46,861 nucleotides of DNA from an uncultured bacterium (GCA_913055745.1 CAJXJZ010000011.1:1-46861), one strand, 5' to 3'. Numbered from the stretch's first letter, positions 8,611 to 17,302 are shown. Notes: generated by a model not told the origin, from the sequence alone. Made by a program: numbers and translations.

Positions 8611-9359
8611 TATGAGGCGTATTTTTCAATAATTTCGTCAGGAATATCGTAATTACCATGTACCTTTTGTACATCATCATTCTCTTCCAGGGCATCAATA
8701 AGTTTAAGGAGTTTTTCAGCATCTTTTTCAGAAATCTTAACGGTATTTTTGGGTATCATAAGGATATCTGCAAATTTTATGGGCACATTCTTTTCCTCTA
8801 AGGCAGATTTTACTTGTATAAAGTCATGTGGAGTTGTAATGATTTCATAGTAATCGTCCTCACCTTTCATATCCTCCGCACCAGCCGAAAGTGCAATTTC
8901 AAGTAAGTCATCTTCACTAATGGCATTTTTGTCTACTTGAATAACCCCTTTTTGTTCAAATTGCCATGCAACGCTTCCAGGACTTCCGAGACTGCCACCA
9001 TATTTTGAAAAGATGTGCCTTATTTCACCGGCTGTCCTATTTTTGTTGTCTGTTACAGTTTCAACCAAAAGGGCTGCCCCTCCAGGTCCATATCCTTCAA
9101 ATGTGGCTTCTATGTAATTAACCCCTTCAAGTTCTCCAGTGCCTTTTTTGATGGCTTTTTCAATATTATCCTTTGGCATATTCTGCTCTTTCGCTTTTTC
9201 AATAGCAAGTCTCAATCTTGGATTTAACTCAGGGTCTCCTCCGCCCAGTCTTGCTGCAATGGTAATTTCCCTTATAAGTTTTGTAAATATTTGCCCTCTT
9301 TTGGCGTCATTTTTAGCCTTTTGGTGCTTAATTTGAGACCATTTAGAATGTCCAGACAT
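8610..9359 (-). CDS. yebC: YebC/PmpR family translation or transcription regulator
   Basis: This 249-residue protein has the invariant start M-S-G-H-S-K-W-x-x-I-K-x-x-K, the A-R-L-G-G-G-D-P-x-x-N-x-R-L motif, and G[11 protein letters not shown]. YebC proteins have been described as DNA-binding regulators, and more recently as factors that help ribosomes through proline-rich stretches. A TTG three codons upstream is in frame. The ATG at 9359 is chosen because AGGAGG lies nine bases before it. It heads the ruv cluster and shares one base with ruvC. No clear promoter was found in the 60 bases upstream. Confidence 0.95.
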   Translation of the reverse strand: MSGHSKWSQIKHQKAKNDAKRGQIFTKLIREITIAARLGGGDPELNPRLRLAIEKAKEQNMPKDNIEKAIKKGTGELEGVNYIEATFEGYGPGGAALLVETVTDNKNRTAGEIRHIFSKYGGSLGSPGSVAWQFEQKGVIQVDKNAISEDDLLEIALSAGAEDMKGEDDYYEIITTPHDFIQVKSALEEKNVPIKFADILMIPKNTVKISEKDAEKLLKLIDALEENDDVQKVHGNYDIPDEIIEKYAS

Positions 9360-9429
9360 ACAGATCAACCTCCTAATTTTTTTATATTACTTATAGTCTA
9401 AACTAAATCATCTGGATATACAAAAAATG

Positions 9430-10308
9430 TTATTTACAAAACACTTTAACAGCCTTTTCCCTTACTTTGACAGTAACGGGTAGTATGCCTCCTTTTTCAG
9501 AATCTATATGATAGTGAACGCTCTTGCCCTCCAAGTGAATTTCCTGTGCCCTGTATGTATTTACATCCTCAAGGTAAAGATGCCTGTTTATTATAACACT
9601 GAAGAAGTATCTTGTATCTTTCAGTATGCCGCCGTTCCTGAAGATAACGACATCAAGATACCCGTCGTCTACGGATGCAACAGGCGATATCTTAAAACTT
9701 CCACCGTAGGAAGAGGTATTTGCTATTATAACTTCATATCCTGTTCCAAGGTCTCTCCCATCTGCAATGACCTTTATAGGTTGTGGACTATAGGTCCTAT
9801 AACTTTTAATGCCCTCAATAATATGTGATGGGGCGCCGTATTTTTTCTTAAATTCGTGGGAAAGATTATGTATAACATAACCATCAAGACCTGCACCAAG
9901 CATCATGGTAAACGCCCTACCATTAGCCTCTCCAACATCTACTTTTTTTGTGTGTCCTTCTAAAATAAGTTTTATAGCCTTTTTGGGGTTCATAGGTATC
10001 CCAAGTTCAAGGGCAAATACATTTGTTATACCAAGTGGGATGATGCCAAGTGGAATATCACTGCCTATGATACCATTTACAACTTCGTTTAATGTTCCAT
10101 CTCCTCCTGCTGATATTACAATATCAATTCCTTTTTTCAGGTATTCTTTCACTATTTGTGTTGCATGACCCGAGTATTGTGTTTTTTCTATGTGAACCCT
10201 TCCTAAGTTTTTAAGTTCCCAAAGGCCTTTTATGCCATCCTTAGTGTTAAGCCTATCAAAATTATAGGATTCTTCGTTTAATACAAGGAGTATATCGTGT
10301 TTTGGCAT
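9430..10308 (-). CDS. Diacylglycerol kinase-like lipid kinase (YegS/DagK family)
   Basis: The 292-residue protein belongs to the lipid/diacylglycerol kinase catalytic family. It has the nucleotide-binding motif S-A-G-G-D-G-T-L-N-E-V-V-N-G (about 62-75), followed by P-L-G-I-I-P-L-G-I-T-N-V-F-A. The C-terminal beta-sandwich contains Y-G-G-S-F-K-I-S-P-x-A-x-x-D-D-G. Members phosphorylate diacylglycerol or related lipids using ATP, at the inner face of the membrane. The exact lipid cannot be told. It starts 11 bases after the GH57 gene on the same strand, so it is probably cotranscribed with it. Confidence 0.85.
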   Translation of the reverse strand: MPKHDILLVLNEESYNFDRLNTKDGIKGLWELKNLGRVHIEKTQYSGHATQIVKEYLKKGIDIVISAGGDGTLNEVVNGIIGSDIPLGIIPLGITNVFALELGIPMNPKKAIKLILEGHTKKVDVGEANGRAFTMMLGAGLDGYVIHNLSHEFKKKYGAPSHIIEGIKSYRTYSPQPIKVIADGRDLGTGYEVIIANTSSYGGSFKISPVASVDDGYLDVVIFRNGGILKDTRYFFSVIINRHLYLEDVNTYRAQEIHLEGKSVHYHIDSEKGGILPVTVKVREKAVKVFCK

Positions 10309-10319
10309 TAAACAGTTCC

Positions 10320-13300
10320 CTATCTAATGAGCAGAACCTTTTTTAACGCCTTGTTCCCTTGTTTTATAAAATATACACCACCTTTTTTGGGTAGATTGAG
10401 TATTACCTGCCCGCTTTTTATGAATTTTTTGTATCTCACCTTTCTTCCTTCAATATTATACACTGCAATGTCAAGGTTATTTATATTACGGCTTGTTGGA
10501 AGTACAATCACATTGTTTTTCACAATGAAGCCATCCTTTGCGATTTGTATATTTGTTTGAGTCCCACTGTTTGATTTCATTATATTCCTTAAATCAATTC
10601 TTATAAGTTTGCTTCCATCTTTAATGTCATCCTCTGGATTGGTCATTCTCGGAAGGGTCCAGCCTATACGGAATCCATTAAATCCCATTGATAGTACATA
10701 AACATTGTTTGGTATGTGAGCAGGCTTTATTACACCCTCTAAAAGTCCATTACTGTATATACATTTAAAGTTTACACTATCTCTTATGATTATACCGTTT
10801 TGTGATTTCCAGAAACTCCCTCCGTGGTCTGCTACAAGATAGTAATCGTATGATGCCATTTCATACCTTGCCCATGGAGATGAAGAGGTACCAGATGGGT
10901 CTTCTGAAATAAAGATATATTCCCTTTGATTGTTTTCGTTTATGTTACCAGTTAATGCAAAGTAAATTTGCCCACCATCAGGGTCAAAGATGTAATAGAG
11001 TTTTCTTCCATCTTGCTCTGTGAGCAAGGTGGCACCCTCATCAAGATGCCCATCCATTACGAAAGTGCGTATGTTTACCGTGTAAGAATAATTTTGCCCT
11101 CCATTATTGTCCCAAGATTCATTGTCAAGTGAGTCTATGGCATGGATTGCGTATTCAACATGGGTTCCACCACTGTATGGGGGGATATAACCTCCAAAGA
11201 GGTCATAATCTGGTTTACCATCATTATCAAAATCATAATGTGAACCATCGTCTCTGTGCATTGTAATATCTGGATGTGACCAGTTGCCATCTGTTCCATA
11301 ATGGATTTGTGCGAGTTTTACACCTGAGACATCCTTTATGTAACGCGTCACAAGTACACTGTCTCTTGCATGTACTACATCAGAAGGGCTTTGCCATCCA
11401 CCATAGATAATAGGGCCGTCTTTGTCCCCAGGACCTTGCTCATCAATCTCTACAGGTCCCCTACCGGCGAAAAAGTAGATGGTGTAATCACCAGACCTGC
11501 CACCGAGTTCTATTTTCTCCGCAAAGGATGACATTTTTCCATTGTTGTGATAGGTAAGCCCCTCGCCTGAGCCCCATACAAAGCAAGCCTTTGCATGATT
11601 AGTGTTATTTTCATAGCCTGCGTATTGCCAGCCGTTATTCGTCATTCCGTTTATAAAGGATAGGTTATATCCATGAAGGAGCATATTCCATGTGCCAGGA
11701 GATACCCCTGCCTTTGTCCAATTATCCCATCTTGAATGGTAATTTATTTTAAAGTACGATTTGCCTTTAATTAATATCACATCTTTTCTCAAATCGTTTT
11801 CTGAATTGCCACCTGCATTATATGCTTCATTAAGATGTAAAATTACAGTATCTCCCCTCGTTTCAGGTGTTATGTTATACCATGAATTCTCTGCTTGTGA
11901 CTCTTGTAATAGTCCAGGGTGCCCCCCATCATCGTAATCTCCCTCACCACCATAGTTCGAAAATAGATTACCCACTATCACATCTTGGTCTTTGTCAAAA
12001 ACCCATAGTGCTCTTCCACCCCTTCTATCAAAGATAGCAAAAATTTGACTGTTGAAAATGGCATATTCATCTATGCCATCACCATCATAATCTCCAACCT
12101 CTATCTCAGGATGTGTAATGTTTCCGATATCTTGTACCCATTTTGCCCCTCTTGCAAATCCTCCTGCATACCTTGTATGGTTCCAAAGATTCTTGCCCCA
12201 ACCTTCAAGTTGTCCGCCTGGCCCTGTATGCCATGCTGTTTCATAAGTCATTGCCATAAGTGTTACCCAACCCATTTTTGCAAGGTTATTGTCTGGTGCC
12301 ATCATGAGTTCGCCCTTTGCCCATTTCCAGAGGTCCTCGTAGTCTCCTCTTATGCCGTTTCCATTTCTATCGTATCCATCTCCGCACCCATAGGCTTGAG
12401 TATTTTTAAAATCATTGTACCAGTTATCGTAATTTCCACCGGTCCACTCGTGGAGTTCCTGATATGTCGCATAATGGATGGTTATTGTAGGTGGGTCATT
12501 ATTTGGGTCATTGTCGTATATTTTATCCACACCCCACCATTTTGCAACCTCACAGATATGCACAGGTTGAATCCATGATTGGGACTTCATCCAACCTATA
12601 TTGTGGTCATAGGATGAAGAAGGCGCACCTGGATGTCCAAAATCCCATCCTGCAACACCTGCCGCTTTTTCCCAATCGTCTGCATAGAGAACAACCTGTT
12701 CCTGGTCTGGGGAGTTATGCAAGTTCCATAAAAGTTGATGTAATGGATTATCATTATTTGACACATCCTGCCATACGAGGTTATCTCTTGCTGTTTTAGA
12801 TATGAATATTATGAAAATCCTATTCCCCTCATTATCAAACATCTGATGTATTTTAAAGGGATTATCGCATCTGGTGCCATCATGATAATAACTGTGATAC
12901 CATCCAACAACATGGTCATCAAGTACTATAACAGGTGGCATATAGACCCACTGCCCCCATGAGGTATGCCCCCATTTTCCGTATTTATCGTTGAGTATTT
13001 TAATGATAGAATAAGGCATACCTGTTTGGTCTTTAAATACACGCTCTGGTATCCATATAACATTTGGATAATCAGGCCATCCAGATTCTTTAATGAGATT
13101 CCTATAAACATCCTGAACGTACCATAGGGAAAACTCATTCATCTCTTTATCCACATAAGGCATAATATGCTCCGCATAGGTTCCACCTACTATATATACT
13201 ATGTTATCGTTTTTCATTCTATCTAAAAGTCCTCGGTCGTTTTTCATCCATGCAAATGATTGTGCGAGCACCCCTGACATATGCAGGTCAACAGGGAAGT

Positions 13301-13472
13301 TATAGTATTCATGCGTGTCTAAGATCCTATGAAAGGAGTTTCCGTTATACCCGTAGTCTCCAGGTCGCATTGCATAAGAGCCGTTGTCGGCAATGGATTG
13401 ATTTGCATGATGAAGTATGGCTATCTTTGCTGTGCCTGAAATTAAAAAGAGAGTCAAAATAATACTCTGCAT
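10320..13472 (-). CDS. Large secreted GH57-type glycosidase with C-terminal sorting domain
   Basis: This 1050-residue protein starts with a signal peptide (1-15). The first 500 residues match glycoside hydrolase family 57, which acts on alpha-glucans. The family motifs are H-H-A-N-Q (21-25), V-G-G-T-Y (95-99), W-I-P-E-R with probable nucleophile Glu143, and L-Y-A-D-D-W-E (262-268) with the acid Asp265 or Asp266. Calcium-type loops occur further on, such as D-Y-D-G-D-G-I-D-E. Several beta-sandwich modules follow. The last 75 or so residues are a type IX-like sorting domain (A-V-Y-N-I-E-G-R-K-V ... G-G-V-Y-F-I-K) with a basic end. A starch-, glycogen- or pullulan-degrading role outside the cell is inferred. 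It has a good Shine-Dalgarno (GGAGTG) and its own promoter. Confidence 0.82.
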   Translation of the reverse strand: MQSIILTLFLISGTAKIAILHHANQSIADNGSYAMRPGDYGYNGNSFHRILDTHEYYNFPVDLHMSGVLAQSFAWMKNDRGLLDRMKNDNIVYIVGGTYAEHIMPYVDKEMNEFSLWYVQDVYRNLIKESGWPDYPNVIWIPERVFKDQTGMPYSIIKILNDKYGKWGHTSWGQWVYMPPVIVLDDHVVGWYHSYYHDGTRCDNPFKIHQMFDNEGNRIFIIFISKTARDNLVWQDVSNNDNPLHQLLWNLHNSPDQEQVVLYADDWEKAAGVAGWDFGHPGAPSSSYDHNIGWMKSQSWIQPVHICEVAKWWGVDKIYDNDPNNDPPTITIHYATYQELHEWTGGNYDNWYNDFKNTQAYGCGDGYDRNGNGIRGDYEDLWKWAKGELMMAPDNNLAKMGWVTLMAMTYETAWHTGPGGQLEGWGKNLWNHTRYAGGFARGAKWVQDIGNITHPEIEVGDYDGDGIDEYAIFNSQIFAIFDRRGGRALWVFDKDQDVIVGNLFSNYGGEGDYDDGGHPGLLQESQAENSWYNITPETRGDTVILHLNEAYNAGGNSENDLRKDVILIKGKSYFKINYHSRWDNWTKAGVSPGTWNMLLHGYNLSFINGMTNNGWQYAGYENNTNHAKACFVWGSGEGLTYHNNGKMSSFAEKIELGGRSGDYTIYFFAGRGPVEIDEQGPGDKDGPIIYGGWQSPSDVVHARDSVLVTRYIKDVSGVKLAQIHYGTDGNWSHPDITMHRDDGSHYDFDNDGKPDYDLFGGYIPPYSGGTHVEYAIHAIDSLDNESWDNNGGQNYSYTVNIRTFVMDGHLDEGATLLTEQDGRKLYYIFDPDGGQIYFALTGNINENNQREYIFISEDPSGTSSSPWARYEMASYDYYLVADHGGSFWKSQNGIIIRDSVNFKCIYSNGLLEGVIKPAHIPNNVYVLSMGFNGFRIGWTLPRMTNPEDDIKDGSKLIRIDLRNIMKSNSGTQTNIQIAKDGFIVKNNVIVLPTSRNINNLDIAVYNIEGRKVRYKKFIKSGQVILNLPKKGGVYFIKQGNKALKKVLLIR

Positions 13473-13492
13473 TTTCTCACTCCTTTTATAAT

Positions 13493-13521
13493 ATTTTATA
13501 GCAACCTAAGGGTTTTGTCAA
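13493..13521 (-). promoter_or_regulatory. Sigma70-type promoter of the GH57 gene
   Basis: On the minus strand TTGACA (13521-13516), a 17-base spacer, then TAAAAT (13498-13493). The start codon at 13472 has a Shine-Dalgarno in between. An alternative -10 reading is TATAAA with a 15-base spacer. Confidence 0.75.
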
Positions 13522-13536
13522 TACTTTGGTATTAAA

Positions 13537-14070
13537 TCAAGAATTAAAAGGCAATTTGATATCTAACTTCAAATCCTTTATCGCATGTTTTATTATTTTT
13601 CTATGGGAAGAAAAAGGTATTTTTGGAATATCATTTAATTTGAAAAATCGTGCATCACTTGCATCATCACCTGGTACTATCTTCCCATAAGTTTTTGGTA
13701 TTATAAATCCCAATACAACTACAGAGCCGTATCGTTTGGAGTTTTGTGTTATTGCACAGCAAAGTTTTGGGTCTTCACCCAAAAGCCCTGTCTCTTCCTT
13801 TAGTTCTCGTAATGCGCCTTCTTCTGGTTGTTCATAGAGTTCTAAAAAACCTGCTGGAAGATTCCATTTACCTATATTGGGCAAATTTTTTCTTTTTGCA
13901 AGGAGAATACTATTATCTTTGATAACTACTGATGCTACCACTGGCACTGGGTTTAGATATATGGTTTTACCGCATTTTGCACACACAAGACGCCTCTTGT
14001 CATTTATATACTGCGTTGTAAGACTCCCACCACAATATGGGCACCTGTCTATTGCTATCTCAAAGGTCAT
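13537..14070 (-). CDS. Nudix hydrolase with N-terminal zinc ribbon
   Basis: This 177-residue protein has a zinc ribbon formed by Cys10, Cys13, Cys30 and Cys33, followed by a Nudix fold. The Nudix box is intact from Gly74 to Leu96: Gly74, Glu80, Arg88-Glu89, Glu92-Glu93, Gly95. This layout is shared with NADH pyrophosphatase (NudC) and ADP-ribose hydrolases, which split nucleoside diphosphates linked to another group. The NudC-specific tail motif SQPWPFPxS is not seen, so the substrate is left open. It overlaps the upstream lipoprotein gene by four bases. Confidence 0.85.
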   Translation of the reverse strand: MTFEIAIDRCPYCGGSLTTQYINDKRRLVCAKCGKTIYLNPVPVVASVVIKDNSILLAKRKNLPNIGKWNLPAGFLELYEQPEEGALRELKEETGLLGEDPKLCCAITQNSKRYGSVVVLGFIIPKTYGKIVPGDDASDARFFKLNDIPKIPFSSHRKIIKHAIKDLKLDIKLPFNS

Positions 14071-14615
14071 TTAAAAGATACCTCAAAGTAAAATCCCTGA
14101 AAGGTGCCTTTCAAAGATGCAAGTTTTCCATCCTTATTATAAAACAATGAGATATCATCGTTCCTGTTTTTCGCATAATCAACATGACCATTTTTTATAT
14201 AAACCATCAAGGTATCTGATTTTTTGGTCAAAAGCACACTACCATCATCCCCATCTCCTAAAACAGTAAACTCTCTTTGAAAATTCTCTCCAAAAATATA
14301 TAAACCTAAGAAATCAAGCAATGTATAGTTTGTATTTTCTATGTTTACCCTTATGTGCTTTGGTCCTGTGAACATGTTGTTTGTTGTAATTTCTAAGAAT
14401 GTGTCTCTCCTTATTATATGGGATGTGCCTGATAAAGAAAACCCTTTTCCCTGTATGCGATATTTCGCTGTGGTTGAATCTGGGAGATAGGCTTTCCCTG
14501 TAAATACGGTTGATAGATCTATAGAGGTTTTCTGGGTGTGCCTTATTGTGGCACACCCAGAAAGGAGGGCTATGAAGCACAGAGTGAGTTTACTTAAGGT
14601 TCCAGATCTCTTCAA
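14067..14615 (-). CDS. Outer-membrane-type lipoprotein, LolA/LolB-like or DUF4292-like
   Basis: This 182-residue protein has a signal peptide and lipobox L-L-S-G-Cys21. The mature part alternates short beta strands (A-K-Y-R-I-Q-G-K-G-F-S-L-S-G, T-F-L-E-I-T-T-N, T-L-L-D-F-L-G-L-Y-I-F-G). That suggests an open-barrel lipid-binding fold such as LolA/LolB, but no diagnostic motif confirms it. The gene starts inside the last codons of the aminotransferase gene (26-base overlap) and ends in the Nudix gene. Codons 20-31, just after the lipidated Cys, lie in a perfect 14-bp inverted repeat described separately. Confidence 0.7.
   Translation of the reverse strand: MKRSGTLSKLTLCFIALLSGCATIRHTQKTSIDLSTVFTGKAYLPDSTTAKYRIQGKGFSLSGTSHIIRRDTFLEITTNNMFTGPKHIRVNIENTNYTLLDFLGLYIFGENFQREFTVLGDGDDGSVLLTKKSDTLMVYIKNGHVDYAKNRNDDISLFYNKDGKLASLKGTFQGFYFEVSFK
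14529..14563. repeat. Perfect 14-bp inverted repeat inside a lipoprotein gene
   Basis: Positions 14529-14542 and 14550-14563 are exact reverse complements around a seven-base loop. The hairpin lies within the lipoprotein coding region and begins 27 bases downstream of the aminotransferase stop on the minus strand. Neither strand has a T tract behind the stem, so it is not a standard terminator. Confidence 0.85.
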
Positions 14616-15663
14616 TATGCCAGAGAAGTTCCTTTAATTCATATAAAGTAACATCACCCATATGACCTATTCTAAATGTCTGTTCTTTTAGTTTACCATA
14701 ACCATTGGATATAGCAAAACCCCTTTTTGCAAGTTCCTTGTTCAAGTCGTTAATGTTCAGTCCCTTTGTATTCTTTATGGTACTTACTGTTGGAGATTCA
14801 TACCCTTTCTCAGGGAACATCTCAAATCCATGTTCAATCGCCCAGTTCCTTGTGTATTCTGCCATTTCACTGTGCCTCTTATAACGGTTTTCCACACCTT
14901 CCTCTAATATTCTATCCATCTGAAAATCCATCGCATACAGTAGAGATATGGCAGGTGTTGCAGGTGTTTGATGCTTTTCTTCATATTTCTTAAGCATACC
15001 AAGAAAATCAAAATAATACCCTCTGTTTTTGACCTTTTTTGCCTTTTCAATGGCTCTTTCGCTTACCACAGCCACGGTAAGGCCAGGAGGCAATGCAAAT
15101 GCCTTCTGAACACTTGCAAATACCACATCAATCCCCCATTCTTCTGGCTTTATAGGTGCCCCCATCATTGCACTCACAGCGTCCACCATAAGGAGAACAT
15201 CTGGATAGTTTTTCATCATTTCCCCAATTTCTTTTAAAGGATTTAGTACGCCTGTGGATGTTTCATTGTATGTAACAAGCACTGCCTCATAATTTCCTTT
15301 TTTTAGTTTCTCTTCTATCATCTCAGGCTTTATTGCCTTGCCCCATTCTACTTCAACAAAATCGCCTTCTTTACCGTTGCTTTGTCCTATCTTATACCAT
15401 CTTTCACTGAATGCACCACATATTGTAGAGAGGAACTTCTTTTCTACAACATTTCGCAGGGACCCTTCCATAACTCCTGTGGCGGATGAGGTGAATATAA
15501 AGACATGATGTTTTGTATTAAGTGCCTTTTTTACTTTTTCTGTAACGCTATAAAATAACTTTGAAAAATCCTCCATTCTGTGGCCTATCATCCATCTGGC
15601 CTGTGCATCAAGCACCTCTCTCCTTACCTCTGTTGGGCCTGGTATAAAGAGTTTTTTGTGCAT
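14590..15663 (-). CDS. Class V PLP-dependent aminotransferase (alanine/serine-glyoxylate type)
   Basis: This 357-residue fold-type I enzyme begins with the family start I-P-G-P-T-E-V. Asp161 in L-M-V-D-A-V-S-A-M-M-G contacts the PLP ring, and Lys187 in S-V-Q-K-A-F-A-L-P-P-G-L forms the Schiff base. Members transfer amino groups from alanine, serine or aspartate to glyoxylate or pyruvate. Some thermophiles use close relatives in serine synthesis. With the glyoxylate/hydroxypyruvate reductase-like enzyme at 2849-3829, a glycine-serine-glyoxylate link is possible but unproven. It has a good Shine-Dalgarno (GGGAGGA) and a promoter upstream. Its last 26 bases overlap the lipoprotein gene. Confidence 0.87.
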   Translation of the reverse strand: MHKKLFIPGPTEVRREVLDAQARWMIGHRMEDFSKLFYSVTEKVKKALNTKHHVFIFTSSATGVMEGSLRNVVEKKFLSTICGAFSERWYKIGQSNGKEGDFVEVEWGKAIKPEMIEEKLKKGNYEAVLVTYNETSTGVLNPLKEIGEMMKNYPDVLLMVDAVSAMMGAPIKPEEWGIDVVFASVQKAFALPPGLTVAVVSERAIEKAKKVKNRGYYFDFLGMLKKYEEKHQTPATPAISLLYAMDFQMDRILEEGVENRYKRHSEMAEYTRNWAIEHGFEMFPEKGYESPTVSTIKNTKGLNINDLNKELAKRGFAISNGYGKLKEQTFRIGHMGDVTLYELKELLWHIEEIWNLK

Positions 15664-15691
15664 AAAATCCTCCCTCTATTTTATGTTTATA

Positions 15692-15720
15692 ATTTTAGAG
15701 ATTTTTGGATGGTTAAGCAA
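15692..15720 (-). promoter_or_regulatory. Promoter of the aminotransferase-lipoprotein-Nudix unit
   Basis: On the minus strand TTGCTT (15720-15715), 17 bases, TAAAAT (15697-15692). The -35 is a weak match and the -10 is good. A Shine-Dalgarno and the ATG at 15663 follow. Confidence 0.55.
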
Positions 15721-15745
15721 AATAAATGCATAGATTTAAACTTTT

Positions 15746-16537
15746 TCATAACCTGGTACGGTTTTTGTTCTCCTTATCCTTTCTTACACATGCAAATGCA
15801 TTATGATTATGGATGGATTCGTAACTTGTAACCTGCACAAAGTACCATGTTATATTATCATTATGGTCTAATTTATGTGCCACCTCCCTTGCCACATCTT
15901 CAACGAATCTTGGATTGTCATATGCATGTTCTGTTATAAACTTCTCATCGGGTCTTTTTAAAAGTGCATATAGTGGTGATGATGCACTCTCTTCACCGTA
16001 TTTTATTAGGTCTTCTAACCATACCATTTTTTTCATTCTCACACTTATTAAGATTTTTGCCCTCTGATTATGCGCTCCTCTTTCGCTTATTTCCTTACTA
16101 CATGGGCACAGGGTATTGACAGGAACAATAACTTCGGTTATAAAATCAAATTTATTCCCTAACTCAGCCACGAATCTTGCCTCATAGTTCATAAAACTCT
16201 CTTCATGTGTAATGGGCGCCTTCTTTTTGATGAAATAGGTAAAGTTTATATCTACATGAGCCCTCTCTGCCTGTAATTTTAGCCTGATGTCGGAAAGTAG
16301 TTCTTTTATGTTGCGAGGAGTAATATTATCAAGATGGGCATTTAAAACCTCTATGAATCTGGACATGTGTGTGCCTCTATAGTTATGTGGTAGGTTGCAA
16401 TATAGATTTATCTTTGCGATGGTTTGCTGCATACCGTTTGCTCTGTCAAGTACCTTAATGGGATAAATGATATCCCTCACCCCAACGCGGTCTAAGGGTA
16501 TAGCATGATTCGCAGGCTCAGACTGAACATCTCTCAT
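15746..16537 (-). CDS. folE2: GTP cyclohydrolase FolE2 (type IB)
   Basis: FolE2 turns GTP into 7,8-dihydroneopterin triphosphate, the first step of pterin and folate synthesis, and replaces the unrelated FolE. The 263-residue protein shows the family marks R-V-G-V-R-D-I, N-L-P-H-N-Y-R-G-T-H-M-S-R-F (48-61) and N-T-L-C-P-C-S-K-E-I-S-x-R-G-A-H-N-Q-R, with metal-site Cys144/Cys146 and His156. It overlaps the PTPS gene upstream by four bases, so the two are coupled and probably act in sequence. Confidence 0.95.
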   Translation of the reverse strand: MRDVQSEPANHAIPLDRVGVRDIIYPIKVLDRANGMQQTIAKINLYCNLPHNYRGTHMSRFIEVLNAHLDNITPRNIKELLSDIRLKLQAERAHVDINFTYFIKKKAPITHEESFMNYEARFVAELGNKFDFITEVIVPVNTLCPCSKEISERGAHNQRAKILISVRMKKMVWLEDLIKYGEESASSPLYALLKRPDEKFITEHAYDNPRFVEDVAREVAHKLDHNDNITWYFVQVTSYESIHNHNAFACVRKDKENKNRTRL

Positions 16538-16899
16538 TTATTGTTCTCCTTTATATAGATGCAACTATCTTGGGTTTCACATACCCTAACTTCTGTTAAT
16601 TGGATATCCTTATTAAAATCGTAAGCCTTTGACCAGATAAATTCTGCTATATTTTCTGTTGTAGGGTTTGAAAAGATCTTATTTAAATCCCTTCCATCAA
16701 GAACACTTAAAATATCCCTTTTTATAAACTCATTGAGGTCTTTAAAATCCACTATTATACCGTCCTGGTTCTTTTTGCCTTTATATGTTATTGATACATA
16801 AAAGGTGTGTCTATGTGGAACCTCTGTGGTACCATTTATTTTAACAGCATGAGAGGCATCAAATTTAAATGATTTTCTTATATAATATTCCTTATACAT
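16534..16899 (-). CDS. 6-pyruvoyl-tetrahydropterin synthase family protein, PTPS-III-like
   Basis: This 121-residue T-fold protein keeps the zinc ligands His17 (F-D-A-S-H), His29 and His31 (P-H-R-H). The catalytic Cys of QueD (the C-x-x-x-H-G-H motif) is absent; Thr25 stands there. A Glu follows at 26, the position of the Glu in the C-E-x-x-H-G-H motif of PTPS-I/III and PTPS-III enzymes. PTPS-III is known to replace dihydroneopterin aldolase by making 6-hydroxymethyl-7,8-dihydropterin from dihydroneopterin triphosphate. Coupling to folE2 supports a folate role over queuosine synthesis. H-R-H instead of H-G-H is unusual. It overlaps the archease gene by eight bases. Confidence 0.82.
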   Translation of the reverse strand: MYKEYYIRKSFKFDASHAVKINGTTEVPHRHTFYVSITYKGKKNQDGIIVDFKDLNEFIKRDILSVLDGRDLNKIFSNPTTENIAEFIWSKAYDFNKDIQLTEVRVCETQDSCIYIKENNK

Positions 16900-17302
16900 C
16901 CATTACAACCTCGGTTTCATAAAAATTTTTATTTTTCTGTATGTGCAAATTGTGATATGTTATGGCTTTTACCTCTTTTTTTACTTCTTTTGTTGGATCA
17001 AATGGTTCGTAAGAATAATGACAATGTAAACTATTGGCTGAAATATGTAGATTGATTTGACATATCTTTCTTTTTTTTACAAAGGTTATATATAAAATTT
17101 CATCAAGAAAATCATGAAAAAGCATATCCAAATCTAAGGATTCAAGAAGGAAATCATCATATTCTGAACTTTGGCAGATAGGCTTTTCCAAAAACACTAT
17201 ATTATAGAGGGCATAAACTCCTTCTTTGAACAGAGACTCAATGGTATTCCCATATACCTTAATCCTTAGGTCTGCAGTATGGGATAATTCTTCGTAAGGC
17301 AT
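16892..17302 (-). CDS. Archease
   Basis: This 136-residue protein matches archease from end to end: Y-E-x-L-S-H-T-A-D-L-R-I near the start, a D-x-x-x-L-F-H-D-F-L-D-E-I-L-Y central helix, and E-V-K-A-I-T-Y-H-N-L at about 109-118. Archease activates the RNA ligase RtcB by helping its guanylylation, in tRNA splicing or RNA repair. No rtcB gene lies in the window. Its place before two pterin genes has no known functional reason. On the minus strand TAAAAT ends six bases before the ATG with no Shine-Dalgarno, so it may be leaderless. Confidence 0.88.
   Translation of the reverse strand: MPYEELSHTADLRIKVYGNTIESLFKEGVYALYNIVFLEKPICQSSEYDDFLLESLDLDMLFHDFLDEILYITFVKKRKICQINLHISANSLHCHYSYEPFDPTKEVKKEVKAITYHNLHIQKNKNFYETEVVMDV

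Noticed and set aside
12045-12578. Long plus-strand frame opposite the GH57 gene
   Set aside because: It is a Cys/Ile-rich reversed shadow of the GH57 coding strand, with no Shine-Dalgarno and no family motif.
14529-14563. Rho-independent terminator of the aminotransferase gene
   Set aside because: No T tract follows the stem on either strand.
16534-16899. QueD (queuosine synthesis) as the name for the PTPS protein
   Set aside because: The catalytic Cys of QueD is missing, a PTPS-III-type Glu is present, and the neighbour is folE2 with no que genes.
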